From Pantanalinema rosaneae (GTDB lineage Bacteria > Cyanobacteriota > Cyanobacteriia > Leptolyngbyales > Leptolyngbyaceae): a stretch of DNA of 64,000 nt. The stretch is from assembly GCF_050753385.1 (NCBI RefSeq), contig NZ_JBLZFZ010000021.1:1-64000 (forward strand), given 5' to 3'. The position numbers and the translations under genes are program-made. Numbering within the stretch: position 1 is the stretch's first letter; every line of letters starts with the position of its first letter. Below, piece by piece: positions 1 to 9,272 of this stretch. Below the pieces are notes generated by a model that worked only from the letters and a program-made list of their open reading frames with translations, did not search any database and was not told the origin of the DNA.

Positions 1-19
1 AGATGTGTATAAGAGACAG
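1..19 (+). other. Sequencing adapter (Tn5/Nextera mosaic end)
   Basis: The first 19 bases read AGATGTGTATAAGAGACAG, the Tn5 mosaic-end sequence used in tagmentation libraries. The reading frame of the next gene begins directly after it, so this is a library artefact at the contig edge and not genomic DNA. Confidence 0.95.
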
Positions 20-258
20 GGCGCAGCCTGATCCGTCGCTGGTGTCGTCGCTATGCCCGGATCGGACTTCCCACCCTGATCCACCGACCCGGAAAACTTC
101 TCGCCACCCGAACCCACATCGATCTCCTGTTTGAGCCTGACCAGGCAGATATCCGTATCCGGCGGGCAGGTCTGGATCTCAATCCCGGTTGGGTGCCCTG
201 GCTAGGACGGGTGGTGCTGTTCCATTACTCTACTGGAGGCTTGACTGATGAGTTCTAA
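20..258 (+). CDS. eCIS tail-associated protein, C-terminal fragment
   Basis: An open frame enters from the contig edge and stops with TAA at 256-258. Its last residues include the block RAGLDLNPGWVPWLGRVV followed by LFHY, which I recognise as the conserved C-terminus of a protein found in extracellular contractile injection system loci, usually just upstream of the AAA+ ATPase gene. The start is missing because the contig begins here. The stop overlaps the next gene by 11 bases, which suggests translational coupling. Family assignment rests on this short motif and on the neighbours; the exact subunit number is not assignable. Confidence 0.65.
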
Positions 259-2266
259 CACTAATCTACATACGCTTCCGAACTCTCAGCATCATGGCAC
301 TCCAGTTGCGGCAGAATTGCCCAATGGGAAGGAGCGATCGCCGACAATCACCCTCAAAACCTTTGCTCTGGCAGCGATCGCGGCGCACCTTCCTGCCAGC
401 AGCAGTGAACCCGAACTTCAGTTCCTGCAACACCAGCGGCAACAGGTCGATCCCCAACAACAGGGCTGGCACCGCCGCTTTGCCACCTATCTGGAACAGC
501 CGTCCCCTATTGATCAACCCCTGCTGCAACTGGCAGTTGACCTGTCGCTGACGCCGATCGAACTGCTGGCAGTGGCACTGGCAGCAGCAGTGGAAGCTGA
601 TGCGATCGTTGGGCGGGCACTGGCACGCATTCAGGCTCCTCTGGGTGGTTCCCGTCCCACCCTCAGCCTGCTCTCAACAGCTCTGGCAGCTATAGCAGAA
701 CCGGGGATGAGTCCGATTCATTCCCTGATCAACGGGGTGGCAGTGCATAGTGGACTGCTGCAACTGATGCAGGAAGGAGCGCCCCTACCGGAACGATCGG
801 TGCGGATTCCATTACACCTCTGGTCTGCCCTGGAAGGAGAGGATGGCACCTGGGCAGGCACGACGATCGGACTGGGCACTGTGCCCCCCGTCCCCCTGCC
901 TGCCTCGCTTCTGACCACCGCTCAACACCAGGCAGAAAGCCTGCACCATGCTTCTCGCCTGCTGATCCTGCGGACGGGTTCACTGGCAGAGGGACGATCG
1001 GTGGCGGCGGCGATCGCCCAGTGTCTCCAGTGCCGTCCGCTGTTCATTGAAACCGATCTGATTCCGGGTCTGAGTCCCTGGCTGCTGCTGCGTCGCCTGC
1101 TACCCGTTTTTTGCCTGGATCTGGCTCCCGGCGAACGGAAGATTCTACCCCATCTGCCGTTTTATTCGGGTCCGATGCTGGTCCTCTGTGGTCCCGATGG
1201 CAGTCCCGAAATGGGGGGCGCAGATGTTCTGAACTGGGTGATTCCTGTCCCCGATCGATCGGAGCGGCAAACGCTCTGGCAGCAGGCGGTCGAGAATCCC
1301 GACCTGGCGGCAGATCTGGCGTGCTATCACCGACATGGCAGTGGACGGATTGCCCAACTGGGACGACTGGCACAGCATTACAGCAGGTTGAATCACCATC
1401 CTCAACCGATCGCCGCAGATGTGGTACAGGCTGCCTGGACGGGGGCAGGTGTCGGACTGGATGCCCTGGCACAGCCCCTTGCCGCACCCATCCCCGATGA
1501 TGCCCTGGTCGTCACCCCAGCCCTGCGGGAAGAACTGGATAACCTGCTGTTGCGCTGCCGTTCCCGCGATGGACTGGTGCAGGGGTTGGGAACCTCTGCC
1601 ACGGCTCGCTACCATCCCGGTGTCTGTGCCCTGCTGGTGGGTCCCTCCGGCACGGGAAAAACCTTGGCAGTGGGATGGCTGGCAACCCGGCTGGGTATGC
1701 CCCTCTACCGGGTAGATCTGGCAGCGGTGGTGAGCAAGTATATCGGTGAAACGGAGAAGAACCTGGCACAACTGCTGGCACGGGCAGAACAGGCAGAGGT
1801 GATTCTGTTGTTCGATGAAGCGGATTCGCTGTTTGGGAAACGGACGGAGGTGCAACAGTCCACCGATCGCTTCGCCAATGCCCAGACCAACTACCTGCTG
1901 CAACGGATCGAGTCCTACGATGGCATCACCCTGCTGACCAGTAACAGTCGCACCCGGTTTGATAACGCCTTCTCCCGTCGCCTCGATCTGGTGATCGAGT
2001 TTCCCCTGCCCCGTCCCCAGGAACGCCGATCGCTCTGGCAGTCTCACCTGGGTAGCCACCACACTCTCACTGCAAAAGATTTGAACCAGATTGCCACTAC
2101 CACCGACCTCTGTGGCGGGCATATTCGCAATGCCGTCCTGGCGGCTGCCGTCTTCGCCCAGGCAGAAAATCGCCCGATCGACTACAACGATGTGCTTCAG
2201 GGACTCACTGCCGAATATCGCAAACTCGGACGTCAACTTCCAGTCACCCTGAAAGCTGGTGATTAA
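248..2266 (+). CDS. eCIS AAA+ ATPase (Afp15/PVC15-like)
   Basis: This 672-residue protein has a long helical N-terminal half and a C-terminal AAA+ module. Walker A is GPSGTGKT at residues 465-472 and Walker B is ILLFDEAD at 519-526, followed by a sensor-type TSNSRTRFDNAF and an arginine-rich stretch ending in EFPLPRP. A single AAA+ ATPase of this kind is a core eCIS gene, thought to act in assembly or remodelling of the particle in the cytoplasm. ATG 248 has GGAGG at 235-239, eight bases upstream, and overlaps the previous gene. The eCIS role is inferred from architecture and from the flanking tail fragment and DUF4157 gene. Confidence 0.85.
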   Translation: MSSNTNLHTLPNSQHHGTPVAAELPNGKERSPTITLKTFALAAIAAHLPASSSEPELQFLQHQRQQVDPQQQGWHRRFATYLEQPSPIDQPLLQLAVDLSLTPIELLAVALAAAVEADAIVGRALARIQAPLGGSRPTLSLLSTALAAIAEPGMSPIHSLINGVAVHSGLLQLMQEGAPLPERSVRIPLHLWSALEGEDGTWAGTTIGLGTVPPVPLPASLLTTAQHQAESLHHASRLLILRTGSLAEGRSVAAAIAQCLQCRPLFIETDLIPGLSPWLLLRRLLPVFCLDLAPGERKILPHLPFYSGPMLVLCGPDGSPEMGGADVLNWVIPVPDRSERQTLWQQAVENPDLAADLACYHRHGSGRIAQLGRLAQHYSRLNHHPQPIAADVVQAAWTGAGVGLDALAQPLAAPIPDDALVVTPALREELDNLLLRCRSRDGLVQGLGTSATARYHPGVCALLVGPSGTGKTLAVGWLATRLGMPLYRVDLAAVVSKYIGETEKNLAQLLARAEQAEVILLFDEADSLFGKRTEVQQSTDRFANAQTNYLLQRIESYDGITLLTSNSRTRFDNAFSRRLDLVIEFPLPRPQERRSLWQSHLGSHHTLTAKDLNQIATTTDLCGGHIRNAVLAAAVFAQAENRPIDYNDVLQGLTAEYRKLGRQLPVTLKAGD

Positions 2267-2348
2267 CTGAAGGAGATTTGCCTATGGCATCGGAATTGTG
2301 AGTAGCCCGTTGAGGAACTGTTGCTCGGTCGGATTTAGGAGAAAGGAC

Positions 2349-5300
2349 GTGGAAACTGCTGTTGCCTCAAAGTCAGAACCCAGAAAAGCTGCAACTCACA
2401 GCGCCACCGACCCGATCGCCGTGCCAATGCCACCCCAGTTGGATGCCGGAGCCACGGCAGGTATGCCCCTGTTTCTCCAGCGAGCGAGCATTTCTGGCTC
2501 AAGCCTTCCGCTTCTGCAACAGCAAGCGGAAGAAGAAGAGGTTGAAGAAAATACAGGCACGTTGCCGATTCAACGAAAGTGCGAAACCTGTGCAGCGGAG
2601 GCAGAAGAGCAGGAGGAAAAGGATACTTCCCAGGTGCAACTGAAGCCTGTCTCTGAGCAGATCTCTCCTACAGAGGAAGATCCAGATGTTCAATTTCAGC
2701 TGACGATCGGACAGCCAGGAGATATATACGAGCGGCAGGCGGATGCCATCGCCGAGCAGGTGGTTAATCAGCCTCCTCCATCGGCTACACCGCAGATTCA
2801 GGCTCAATGCACTACCTGTGGAACAACACCCCAACTTCAGCCTAAATTTACTTTTCCGCTGGTTCCAGACGCAGAACAACCATCGGTAACGGAAGCTAGT
2901 TTTCCAGAAGAGACAACGGCTGTCCCCGAAGTTGCTGTTGAGGCAGAGGAAGCAGATGCAGGTAAGGGGGGGAGTGCCCAGGTCAACTTACCGAACATTC
3001 AACCACCTTCTATCACGGATGAAGAACCGCCCACTTTACAATCCAAGGCGATCGTAGCGGGTGATTCACCGATGGCAGGGGGTTCAGCTCAACAGCAACA
3101 ATCGGCTAATCAATCCCGCATTGCTCTGAAGAAGAATTTGGACACCAGCCAGGGCAATGGACAGCCCCTCGCTCCTCCAGTTCGATCTCACATGGAACGA
3201 CAACTGGGTCGAGACTTAAGCCAGATCCGGATTCACATCGATGGCACCTCTGCTCAGATGAATCAGCAGTTGCGATCGCGGGCATTTACCCATCGCAACG
3301 ATATTTACTTTAACTCCGGTGAGTATCAACCCGATTCGCAGAAGGGGCAATTCCTGCTCGTACACGAAACAGTTCATGCGATTCAGCAAGGCGCGATCGG
3401 GGACAGAATTCAGCGATTTGTCCCCCCGGAACAGACGGCCGAACTTCCCTCAGAAGCGGAACGACCGGAAGATGGTACCGAAGTTGAAAGCCGAATGCGA
3501 GAAAAAATCAACACTGATTCCAGGGTTCAAGACCGGGATGATTTGAGTGAAGAGGAACGGGAGGAAGCTCGAAATCCAGACCGGGAAGAAGTCCGGCAGG
3601 AGTCCAGTGAAATTTCCAGTTCGGGTGAATCTCGACCTTCGGTAGACCGGGGTGCGATTGCCCGAGAACAAACCGAAACTCAACAGACACAAATTGATCA
3701 ACAGGTACAGGATCAACCGCCAGAAGCCAGCGAAGAAGAGGCTGGAGCTACGGAAGAAGAAAGCAGGGAGCTTTCCGATGCTGAAGCTGCGGCTCAACGG
3801 GCTCAGGCTGCGGAGCAACAAGCCTTTGCAGTTCAGATTCCAGAACAACCGCAACCCTTCGAGCATCCTCCTATCGAAGCACCCGTGGACAGTGCTGGAG
3901 AACCTCTCCCCCGTAATAGTGAGATCGATACCCAGGTGCGTGGACTCGGCTATGTCGGCGAAATGCTGCGCCAGAAAGGGTATGAGATGAAGCTGTCTGC
4001 TGCCGAGCAAGAAATTGGTTCCTATGGTCAGGATGCCGTTATAGAGCGGCAACGGGAAGACCTGGCAAATGCCGAAACGGGGACTGACACAATAGAGGAA
4101 CACAATGCTGAGCGGCAGGAAATTGCTCAACAATCCCATAAAGTGCTGAGCGAAAGTGTTGAACGACAGCAGTTTGTTGCAGATGCTGCCCCTGGTCTAG
4201 CTGCTCAAGCCGATGCCGGACAGGCAGAATCGGGTGAGCTGGCTGGGGAAGCCCGCAGTACTGCCGATCGCAGCGAGGGCGAAATTCCCGATGATCCTGA
4301 TGCCCGCGCCGATGCCGAAGAGCAAAGCGGGGATATGCAGGATGCTGCTACGGGTGCCGAGTCAATGGATGAAGCCATTCAGCAAACCGGAGCGCGTGCT
4401 CGCCAGTATCAGCAAGATGCAGAAATGGCTGCTGAACAAAACCAGGCGTCAGAAGCTCAAATTACTGAAACTGAAGAAATTATTACCCAGACGGATGCTC
4501 GCATTGATGAAATGCATGCAGCCAATGCAGCTAGCCAGTCGCAAATTGAAGCGGTTGAATCGGGTCCCGCTCTGATCCGCAGTTTTGCTCGTCGCTCTGC
4601 CGAGTCAGGAGATGAACTGGTTGCCGCTTCGATCGTCATGGAAGATGAACTGAATTCACTCCAGGATGAGTACCTGAGTCGTATGGCGGCGATCGAAAGC
4701 CGCGAAGAGGCTGAACAACGGTTGCAAGAGCAGTCTGAACAGGAACCTCCACCTGAACTTTCACCAGAAGAACAGGAACTGGTTGAACTGGCAGGTATGA
4801 GTGATGCAGAGCAGGAACAGTATATTGCTGAACTGGATCAGAACCATCGAGATAGGCTGCTGGCAGCATTGGAGCGTATGGCGGCTCGTACCCCTGAGCA
4901 GGGTGTTGAAGAGGCTGAAGGACAGCGCATTCAGGTTGATACCAGTGAAGCCAGCCAATCACTGATGCGGGCTCAGGGATCTGCCAGCGAGGCAGTGTTT
5001 GGCACCGTTGCAAGTGCTTTTGTTGATGATGCAACAGCGGAAGCCTTTGGACAAAGTGCAACCCAAACTCTTGGCTTAGGCGAGCAGGCAGCCGATCCGC
5101 GTCAGGAACAGATACAAGAGGTGGAAAACCGCCGTATTGAGCGAGTGGATGGTGTGCTCAATGTTGCTGACCAGAACATGAACCACCTGACGGAAGAACA
5201 GCAGCAAATGCTGGCAAATCGCCTGGTGGCTCAATCTATTACTGACGACATTGCCAATATCAACGTTTTGCAAATGGGTGAAGACATGCTGAAAGGCATG

Positions 5301-7052
5301 ATCAACCCTGCGACGGCAATGCAAGGGGTGATTCAGGGCTTCGGTAAGACACTTACTGGACTCGCCAATATCGGCAATTGGGAAGCCTGGCAGCGCGATC
5401 CTTTAGGCAATTTACTGCAAATCGCTGCCGATATTTCCACCGGACTGGCAACGGTCTTCTCCTCTATCCTGGGTATTGCCGCGATTATTACGGCTTTAAT
5501 GGTTGCCCTCACTATTTTCTCCTGGGGCTTCCTTACACCTGTTACCGGACCTGTCATCGCCTGGATGGGCACAGTCATGACCTATGCCGGTTGGGGTGCT
5601 ATTATTGCGGGCAGCTTAGCGGTCTATTTCAATTACCTCGCCTACATCAAAAATCTACACGATGCAGGGACTGCCGAAACCGCACGGGAACTGTTTGGCA
5701 ATACTGAGCAGATGCAGCAAAACGCCAGCGATGGCTTCCAGGGTGCAATGGCAGTGGTTGAAGGGGTGGGTGCAGTCAAAATGGGACCCAGCCTCCGATC
5801 GGGTGATTTTTTCAGCCATGTACCGCGATCTCCCGGACAATGGGCGCGTCAGACCGTCCAGGGTGTGCGGGAAGGAGCCGCTGCCGTCGCTGCTGCACCG
5901 GGACGCTTTGTTAGAGGGGCGCGCAGGCTTTTCAGCGGTGGACGGCAAGGTTTACTTCAGTTCAAAGAACGTCTCCAAAGTCTGTTCCGCCGTCGTCATC
6001 CCGGTGAGATGGATGTTGATTTGGATACGCCAGAGACAAGAGCGCGGCATCAATCCCATTTAGATGAGGCACGCAGTAAGCGAGTCCAGGATATGGACGA
6101 TGCCGAATTTCGGGCAGAAATGCAGGAAGCAGGACAAAATCGCCCCCGTCAGGTCGGACCTGATTCGGAACATTTTGACGATTACGATATTGAAATTGAA
6201 GCCAACGGACATACCTATAGAAGAAGACGGGACGGCAGGGGTTGGTGCCGATTCTCCGCTGAAGAGTGTGGTATTACAGATTCTAGCCTTCCACCCAAAA
6301 TCCGAGATGAAGTTAGAGATCTTGAGCCTTCGCCTCGGAGGCATACCCTTGATGAGCATCAACAGTCTGTACTTGATGAGATTGCGGACGACATGGAAGC
6401 TTATGGGCTGGACTGGGAAGATCTCGGTTTGCGGGGGGCAGATGATATTGATGGCTTCCTAGCCAGGTATGATGATGTCTACGACGGCATTGCTGGACTT
6501 AATCAAAGACTTGATCGGCAAATCGATATTGCTGGTTCACGAGCAAGTTTGGAAAACAGAGGCATACCTAGCAGACGTCCGGAGCCTGGTCTCCGCCCCG
6601 ATCAGCCTGGTTGGACACGCCGTACCGAGCGACTTGAAGAAAGCGGCGTATTTGGTAGAGCAAGTGAAATTGAGACCCGTCGTATGCTTGACCAGAGCTT
6701 CAATAATGTAGCGGACCAAGTACGTATTCGCCCCATTCTTGATAATGGGCAACCTGCTGATTTTTACTTCATAGTGGATCATTTGGGTAACAGCAGAGCG
6801 GGAGGTCAATTGATTGCTTTTGAAAGTAAGATTTCGCCTGGAGCACCACTGACACCCAATCAATCCGCTGGATACCCTCTACTCTCTCGTAATGGAGGTA
6901 TCGTCGAGAGCCGTTCTGCTGGCATTTACAGACATGGAATGAACCTGCCATCTACTCAATCGTTCCGAGTTCAACCTCGAATCGATCCGCGTACTGGAGG
7001 ATTTCTGGGTGCAGGACCAAGAGGTTATAAATTTAAGCCACTGAGTGACTGA
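2349..7052 (+). CDS. DUF4157 eCIS cargo/toxin with nuclease-like C-terminus
   Basis: I chose GTG 2349, with AGGAG at 2337-2341, over the in-frame GTG at 2298, which has no clear ribosome site; the protein is then 1567 residues. Near the N-terminus are two Cys-rich motifs (IQRKCETCAAE, IQAQCTTCG) and a DIYERQADAIAEQV segment, followed by a DUF4157 domain with HETVH at 339-343, the metalloprotease-like signature of eCIS cargo leaders. A long acidic, Gln/Glu-rich helical region follows. Residues about 1017-1104 are strongly hydrophobic, with two or three membrane-spanning segments. The end (about 1440-1567) has ADFYFIVD, then E1492-S-K and PLTPNQSAGYP, like a PD-(D/E)XK-type nuclease tip of polymorphic toxins. 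It directly follows the eCIS ATPase. Toxin activity is inferred. Confidence 0.8.
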   Translation: METAVASKSEPRKAATHSATDPIAVPMPPQLDAGATAGMPLFLQRASISGSSLPLLQQQAEEEEVEENTGTLPIQRKCETCAAEAEEQEEKDTSQVQLKPVSEQISPTEEDPDVQFQLTIGQPGDIYERQADAIAEQVVNQPPPSATPQIQAQCTTCGTTPQLQPKFTFPLVPDAEQPSVTEASFPEETTAVPEVAVEAEEADAGKGGSAQVNLPNIQPPSITDEEPPTLQSKAIVAGDSPMAGGSAQQQQSANQSRIALKKNLDTSQGNGQPLAPPVRSHMERQLGRDLSQIRIHIDGTSAQMNQQLRSRAFTHRNDIYFNSGEYQPDSQKGQFLLVHETVHAIQQGAIGDRIQRFVPPEQTAELPSEAERPEDGTEVESRMREKINTDSRVQDRDDLSEEEREEARNPDREEVRQESSEISSSGESRPSVDRGAIAREQTETQQTQIDQQVQDQPPEASEEEAGATEEESRELSDAEAAAQRAQAAEQQAFAVQIPEQPQPFEHPPIEAPVDSAGEPLPRNSEIDTQVRGLGYVGEMLRQKGYEMKLSAAEQEIGSYGQDAVIERQREDLANAETGTDTIEEHNAERQEIAQQSHKVLSESVERQQFVADAAPGLAAQADAGQAESGELAGEARSTADRSEGEIPDDPDARADAEEQSGDMQDAATGAESMDEAIQQTGARARQYQQDAEMAAEQNQASEAQITETEEIITQTDARIDEMHAANAASQSQIEAVESGPALIRSFARRSAESGDELVAASIVMEDELNSLQDEYLSRMAAIESREEAEQRLQEQSEQEPPPELSPEEQELVELAGMSDAEQEQYIAELDQNHRDRLLAALERMAARTPEQGVEEAEGQRIQVDTSEASQSLMRAQGSASEAVFGTVASAFVDDATAEAFGQSATQTLGLGEQAADPRQEQIQEVENRRIERVDGVLNVADQNMNHLTEEQQQMLANRLVAQSITDDIANINVLQMGEDMLKGMINPATAMQGVIQGFGKTLTGLANIGNWEAWQRDPLGNLLQIAADISTGLATVFSSILGIAAIITALMVALTIFSWGFLTPVTGPVIAWMGTVMTYAGWGAIIAGSLAVYFNYLAYIKNLHDAGTAETARELFGNTEQMQQNASDGFQGAMAVVEGVGAVKMGPSLRSGDFFSHVPRSPGQWARQTVQGVREGAAAVAAAPGRFVRGARRLFSGGRQGLLQFKERLQSLFRRRHPGEMDVDLDTPETRARHQSHLDEARSKRVQDMDDAEFRAEMQEAGQNRPRQVGPDSEHFDDYDIEIEANGHTYRRRRDGRGWCRFSAEECGITDSSLPPKIRDEVRDLEPSPRRHTLDEHQQSVLDEIADDMEAYGLDWEDLGLRGADDIDGFLARYDDVYDGIAGLNQRLDRQIDIAGSRASLENRGIPSRRPEPGLRPDQPGWTRRTERLEESGVFGRASEIETRRMLDQSFNNVADQVRIRPILDNGQPADFYFIVDHLGNSRAGGQLIAFESKISPGAPLTPNQSAGYPLLSRNGGIVESRSAGIYRHGMNLPSTQSFRVQPRIDPRTGGFLGAGPRGYKFKPLSD

Positions 7053-7405
7053 GGATTTGAGTTCAAAAGCTTCTGTGCCAATTGATCTAAAGAGTGATTG
7101 CTATTGCACCTGCTGCAAAAAACACGAAAGCAGTTTTTCGCCAATTAGCAATCGAGGTAGAGCTAAGGAAATTTCCATCGGTTAATGTATGACATTCACC
7201 ATCCAACTTGGTCATCCTAAGATCAATTCAGTTTTTTTCCTGCCTTTGAACAGGTAAAAGAAGTTTTTCTTGATTTGTTTCGGGCAGAAGAATACTTTAT
7301 CTATTCTGGAATCAAATTCCACTGCGGTTTTGCTATCGGGAAGAGCTGTATCACGACTTTGATGGAATTCTGGCAATAGTGTAGTTAGTTTGGCAGATAG
7401 CGGAT
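7053..7405. other. Intergenic region, no gene seen
   Basis: This is 353 bases of AT-rich sequence between the eCIS cargo gene and the next small ORF. I see no convincing ORF, strong hairpin or repeat in it. Confidence 0.5.
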
Positions 7406-7666
7406 GTGCAGCAGACTCATCCCCCTCGATCGCTCCATCCAGACACCGTGAAGGCAGTGTCGCAGGTCATCGATTCCCTGGATGAAGAAGCCCTGTCCAC
7501 GTTGCTGGCATCCTTGCAGCAATCTGACAACGCCGATCCACCCCCCGTAGTTCAAGCCCTGATTCAGCGCCTGGGACAGTCCCTTTCCCTGGGTGATAAC
7601 GCCTCTCCAGAGGAAGTTCTCGCAAAGTTGGCGATCGTTGAACCGACATTCCGCACTTCTAACTAG
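7406..7666 (+). CDS. Small hypothetical protein (86 aa)
   Basis: A GTG-initiated frame encodes 86 residues with a proline-rich start, a helical segment (VIDSLDEEALSTLLASLQQ) and a second helix pair (VVQALIQRLGQ, SPEEVLAKLAIVEP). No ribosome site is evident before GTG 7406 and no ATG is available upstream before the in-frame stop at 7382. Codon use is GC-rich and coding-like, similar to the eCIS genes. It could be a small eCIS-associated gene or the tail of a decayed one. I do not recognise a family. Confidence 0.4.
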   Translation: MQQTHPPRSLHPDTVKAVSQVIDSLDEEALSTLLASLQQSDNADPPPVVQALIQRLGQSLSLGDNASPEEVLAKLAIVEPTFRTSN

Positions 7667-7916
7667 AACATCGAATATTGCAACGAAGCAATCGGATCTC
7701 CAAAAGTTACGAACAGAGAGTTATCTCAATAATGCAAGGTGGTTCTCAATAAGGCATAAATGGTTCACTTAAACTAAAAATCTCAGATCCCTTACCTGTC
7801 AAAGCTTTTAGCGTTAAATGTTTGAGCGTGACACTTAAAGTGCGGAAAGTAGGTTGAAGTTTATTTTCTCTCGTCACAACCTCTGATATGCTCTAGACTC
7901 GATATAGTACATTAGC
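7667..7916. other. Intergenic region, no gene seen
   Basis: This AT-rich stretch lies between the small ORF and a gene remnant. I see no supported gene or regulatory element in it. Confidence 0.4.
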
Positions 7917-8026
7917 TCACCTAGACAGGTATTGCCATAATGCAATAACCGTGGCTCGACCTGTCGGTGTTAGTCCAATCGTATGGGTTCCACCATTGAT
8001 CCAGGCAAAATAATCACACCATCCTT
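7917..8026 (-). pseudogene. C-terminal remnant of an unidentified gene, cut by a transposon end
   Basis: Read on the minus strand, this stretch gives a coherent peptide that contains CDYFAWINGGTHTIGLTP and ends TGRATVIALWQYLSR before a TGA at 7919-7917. The frame runs leftward out of the TGTGGG terminus at 8027, where it loses its 5' part. The composition looks like real protein, so I read it as the 3' end of a gene disrupted when the element whose end starts at 8027 inserted. I do not recognise the family. Confidence 0.35.
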
Positions 8027-8385
8027 TGTGGGTGAGCGCATAATATGGCGCGATTAGCAAATTAGTGGCGCAACCCTATAAATTCTAAAAGCTCATTCTA
8101 GCAAGGCTTTTAGCGTTTTAGCTCGATTTCGGCTTCAAAAGTGTAATGAGCAAATTATTGGCGCATAATTATTATTCTTGCAATCTAAAATCATTGAGGT
8201 GAAAATTTGCACCTAAAATAATGGGCAAATTATTGGCGCAGATTTTCTGGTACTTGAAACTGTTGCTGGGTAACCCTTTCAGATGCCAAGCTACTTTAAA
8301 TTTGTAATTGATACTGCCTATGAATGTTTCCTGCCAAAATTTGCACCTGAAATAATGAGCAAATTAGTGATGCAGATTTTCTGTT
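8027..8385 (+). mobile_element. Transposon end A (Tn7-like, four direct sites)
   Basis: The segment starts TGTGGGTGAGCGCA and holds four direct copies of a site like GCAAATTATTGGCGCAGA, starting at 8057, 8150, 8225 and 8359 (offsets 30, 123, 198 and 332). An inverted repeat CTAAAAGC/GCTTTTAG lies at 8085-8092 and 8106-8113. A TGT terminus followed by several spaced binding sites is the usual design of ends bound by TnsB/MuA-type transposases. Assignment to a Tn7-like family is inferred from the matching end next to the tnsB remnant at 56.6 kb. The element body would lie to the right. Confidence 0.6.
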
Positions 8386-8435
8386 CTCCAAAACTGTTGC
8401 CAGATGCAGCTTCTATCCGCTTAAACAAACAACAG

Positions 8436-8795
8436 TGTGACTGAGCACATTATATTGCGCAATTTGCAAATGACTTGCGGTTCTTCATGAAGCCTAAAAT
8501 CCTTGCATAGCAGCAACTTCAGCCTTTCTAGAACTTTTACATCCATACTAACCCTAAGAGCAAATGACCTGCGCAGAATTATTCTCTGCAAGCCGAGATA
8601 ATTCTTCAGGTGAAAATTGCCCTTTTTGGACGCTTGCAAATGAGTTGCGCAGAATTTTAGCCGCTGAAACTATTGATGCAAAAGGGTTTCCGGCTGCGTT
8701 AGATTTGCGATCGCGAGCCAGTAGCAGACGATCGGCTATCTCTGAAATTGCCCTTCCGCATTGCTCTGCAAATGAGCTGCGCAGAATTCGTGATC
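8436..8795 (+). mobile_element. Transposon end B, diverged tandem copy of end A
   Basis: This copy starts TGTGACTGAGCACATTATAT and has four direct sites of the form GCAAATGANNTGCGCAGAATT at 8466, 8560, 8636 and 8768, that is at offsets 30, 124, 200 and 332. The spacing matches end A almost exactly although the site has changed from AAATTATTGG to AAATGAGTTG. Such covariation of all four sites suggests adaptation to a different transposase rather than random decay. It lies 50 bases after the last site of end A and has the same orientation. Confidence 0.6.
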
Positions 8796-8866
8796 GACTA
8801 TAACTGTTGATGCATAGAGCTCTTGCTGCCTAGAGTGAGACGATCGCAAGCATTTTTTAGCTAGTT

Positions 8867-9136
8867 TTATTGGCGAATAGATTCAAAGACAACTGCGATC
8901 GCGCCAAAACACAGAATGATCATCGCCGATCGCCACAGTAATCCACCAACGGCTGGCAGTGATGGCTCAATCATTGGCAAAACCCCTAAAATCCCTGCCA
9001 ACACAAAACTGACTGCACAACCAAACAGCATCAGCAGATAATACTTAAACGCTTTCGATGCCCATTTAAAAACAATAGACTTGTCATAGCTATCATTTTT
9101 TGATTGTGATAGGCGCAGTAGTTTTGAGGATTTCAT
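8867..9136 (-). CDS. Small two-TM membrane protein (89 aa)
   Basis: The 89-residue product has a polar N-terminus (KSSKLLRLSQSKNDSYDKS) followed by two hydrophobic segments at about residues 31-52 and 62-85, so it is probably an inner- or thylakoid-membrane protein. ATG 9136 is the natural start. It is transcribed away from the coiled-coil gene at 9273. I do not recognise the family; nothing nearby fixes its role. Confidence 0.55.
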   Translation of the reverse strand: MKSSKLLRLSQSKNDSYDKSIVFKWASKAFKYYLLMLFGCAVSFVLAGILGVLPMIEPSLPAVGGLLWRSAMIILCFGAIAVVFESIRQ

Positions 9137-9272
9137 ATGTATAGAACCTTAGATAAAAATTGCTAAGAAAGATGTAGATTTAAGGTTCGACTAGTACACC
9201 AGAACTAAACTGATGTTAATATTGAGCTGAGTTTAGATACTTAAAAGCCATATTGCTGGTAAGGAGGCTTAG

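Noticed and set aside
1145..2236. Long minus-strand ORF (363 codons) opposite the AAA+ gene
   Set aside because: It is an antisense shadow of a clear AAA+ coding frame; its composition is Cys/Gln-rich and has no domain.
3450..4139. Minus-strand ORF of 229 codons inside the DUF4157 gene
   Set aside because: It is antisense to a coherent coding frame and appears as a shadow of its Glu/Gln-rich codons.
8027..8795. Spaced repeats that could suggest a CRISPR array or small RNA repeats
   Set aside because: Spacing is uneven (about 75-135 bases) but conserved between copies and the array starts at a TGT terminus, which fits transposon ends better.
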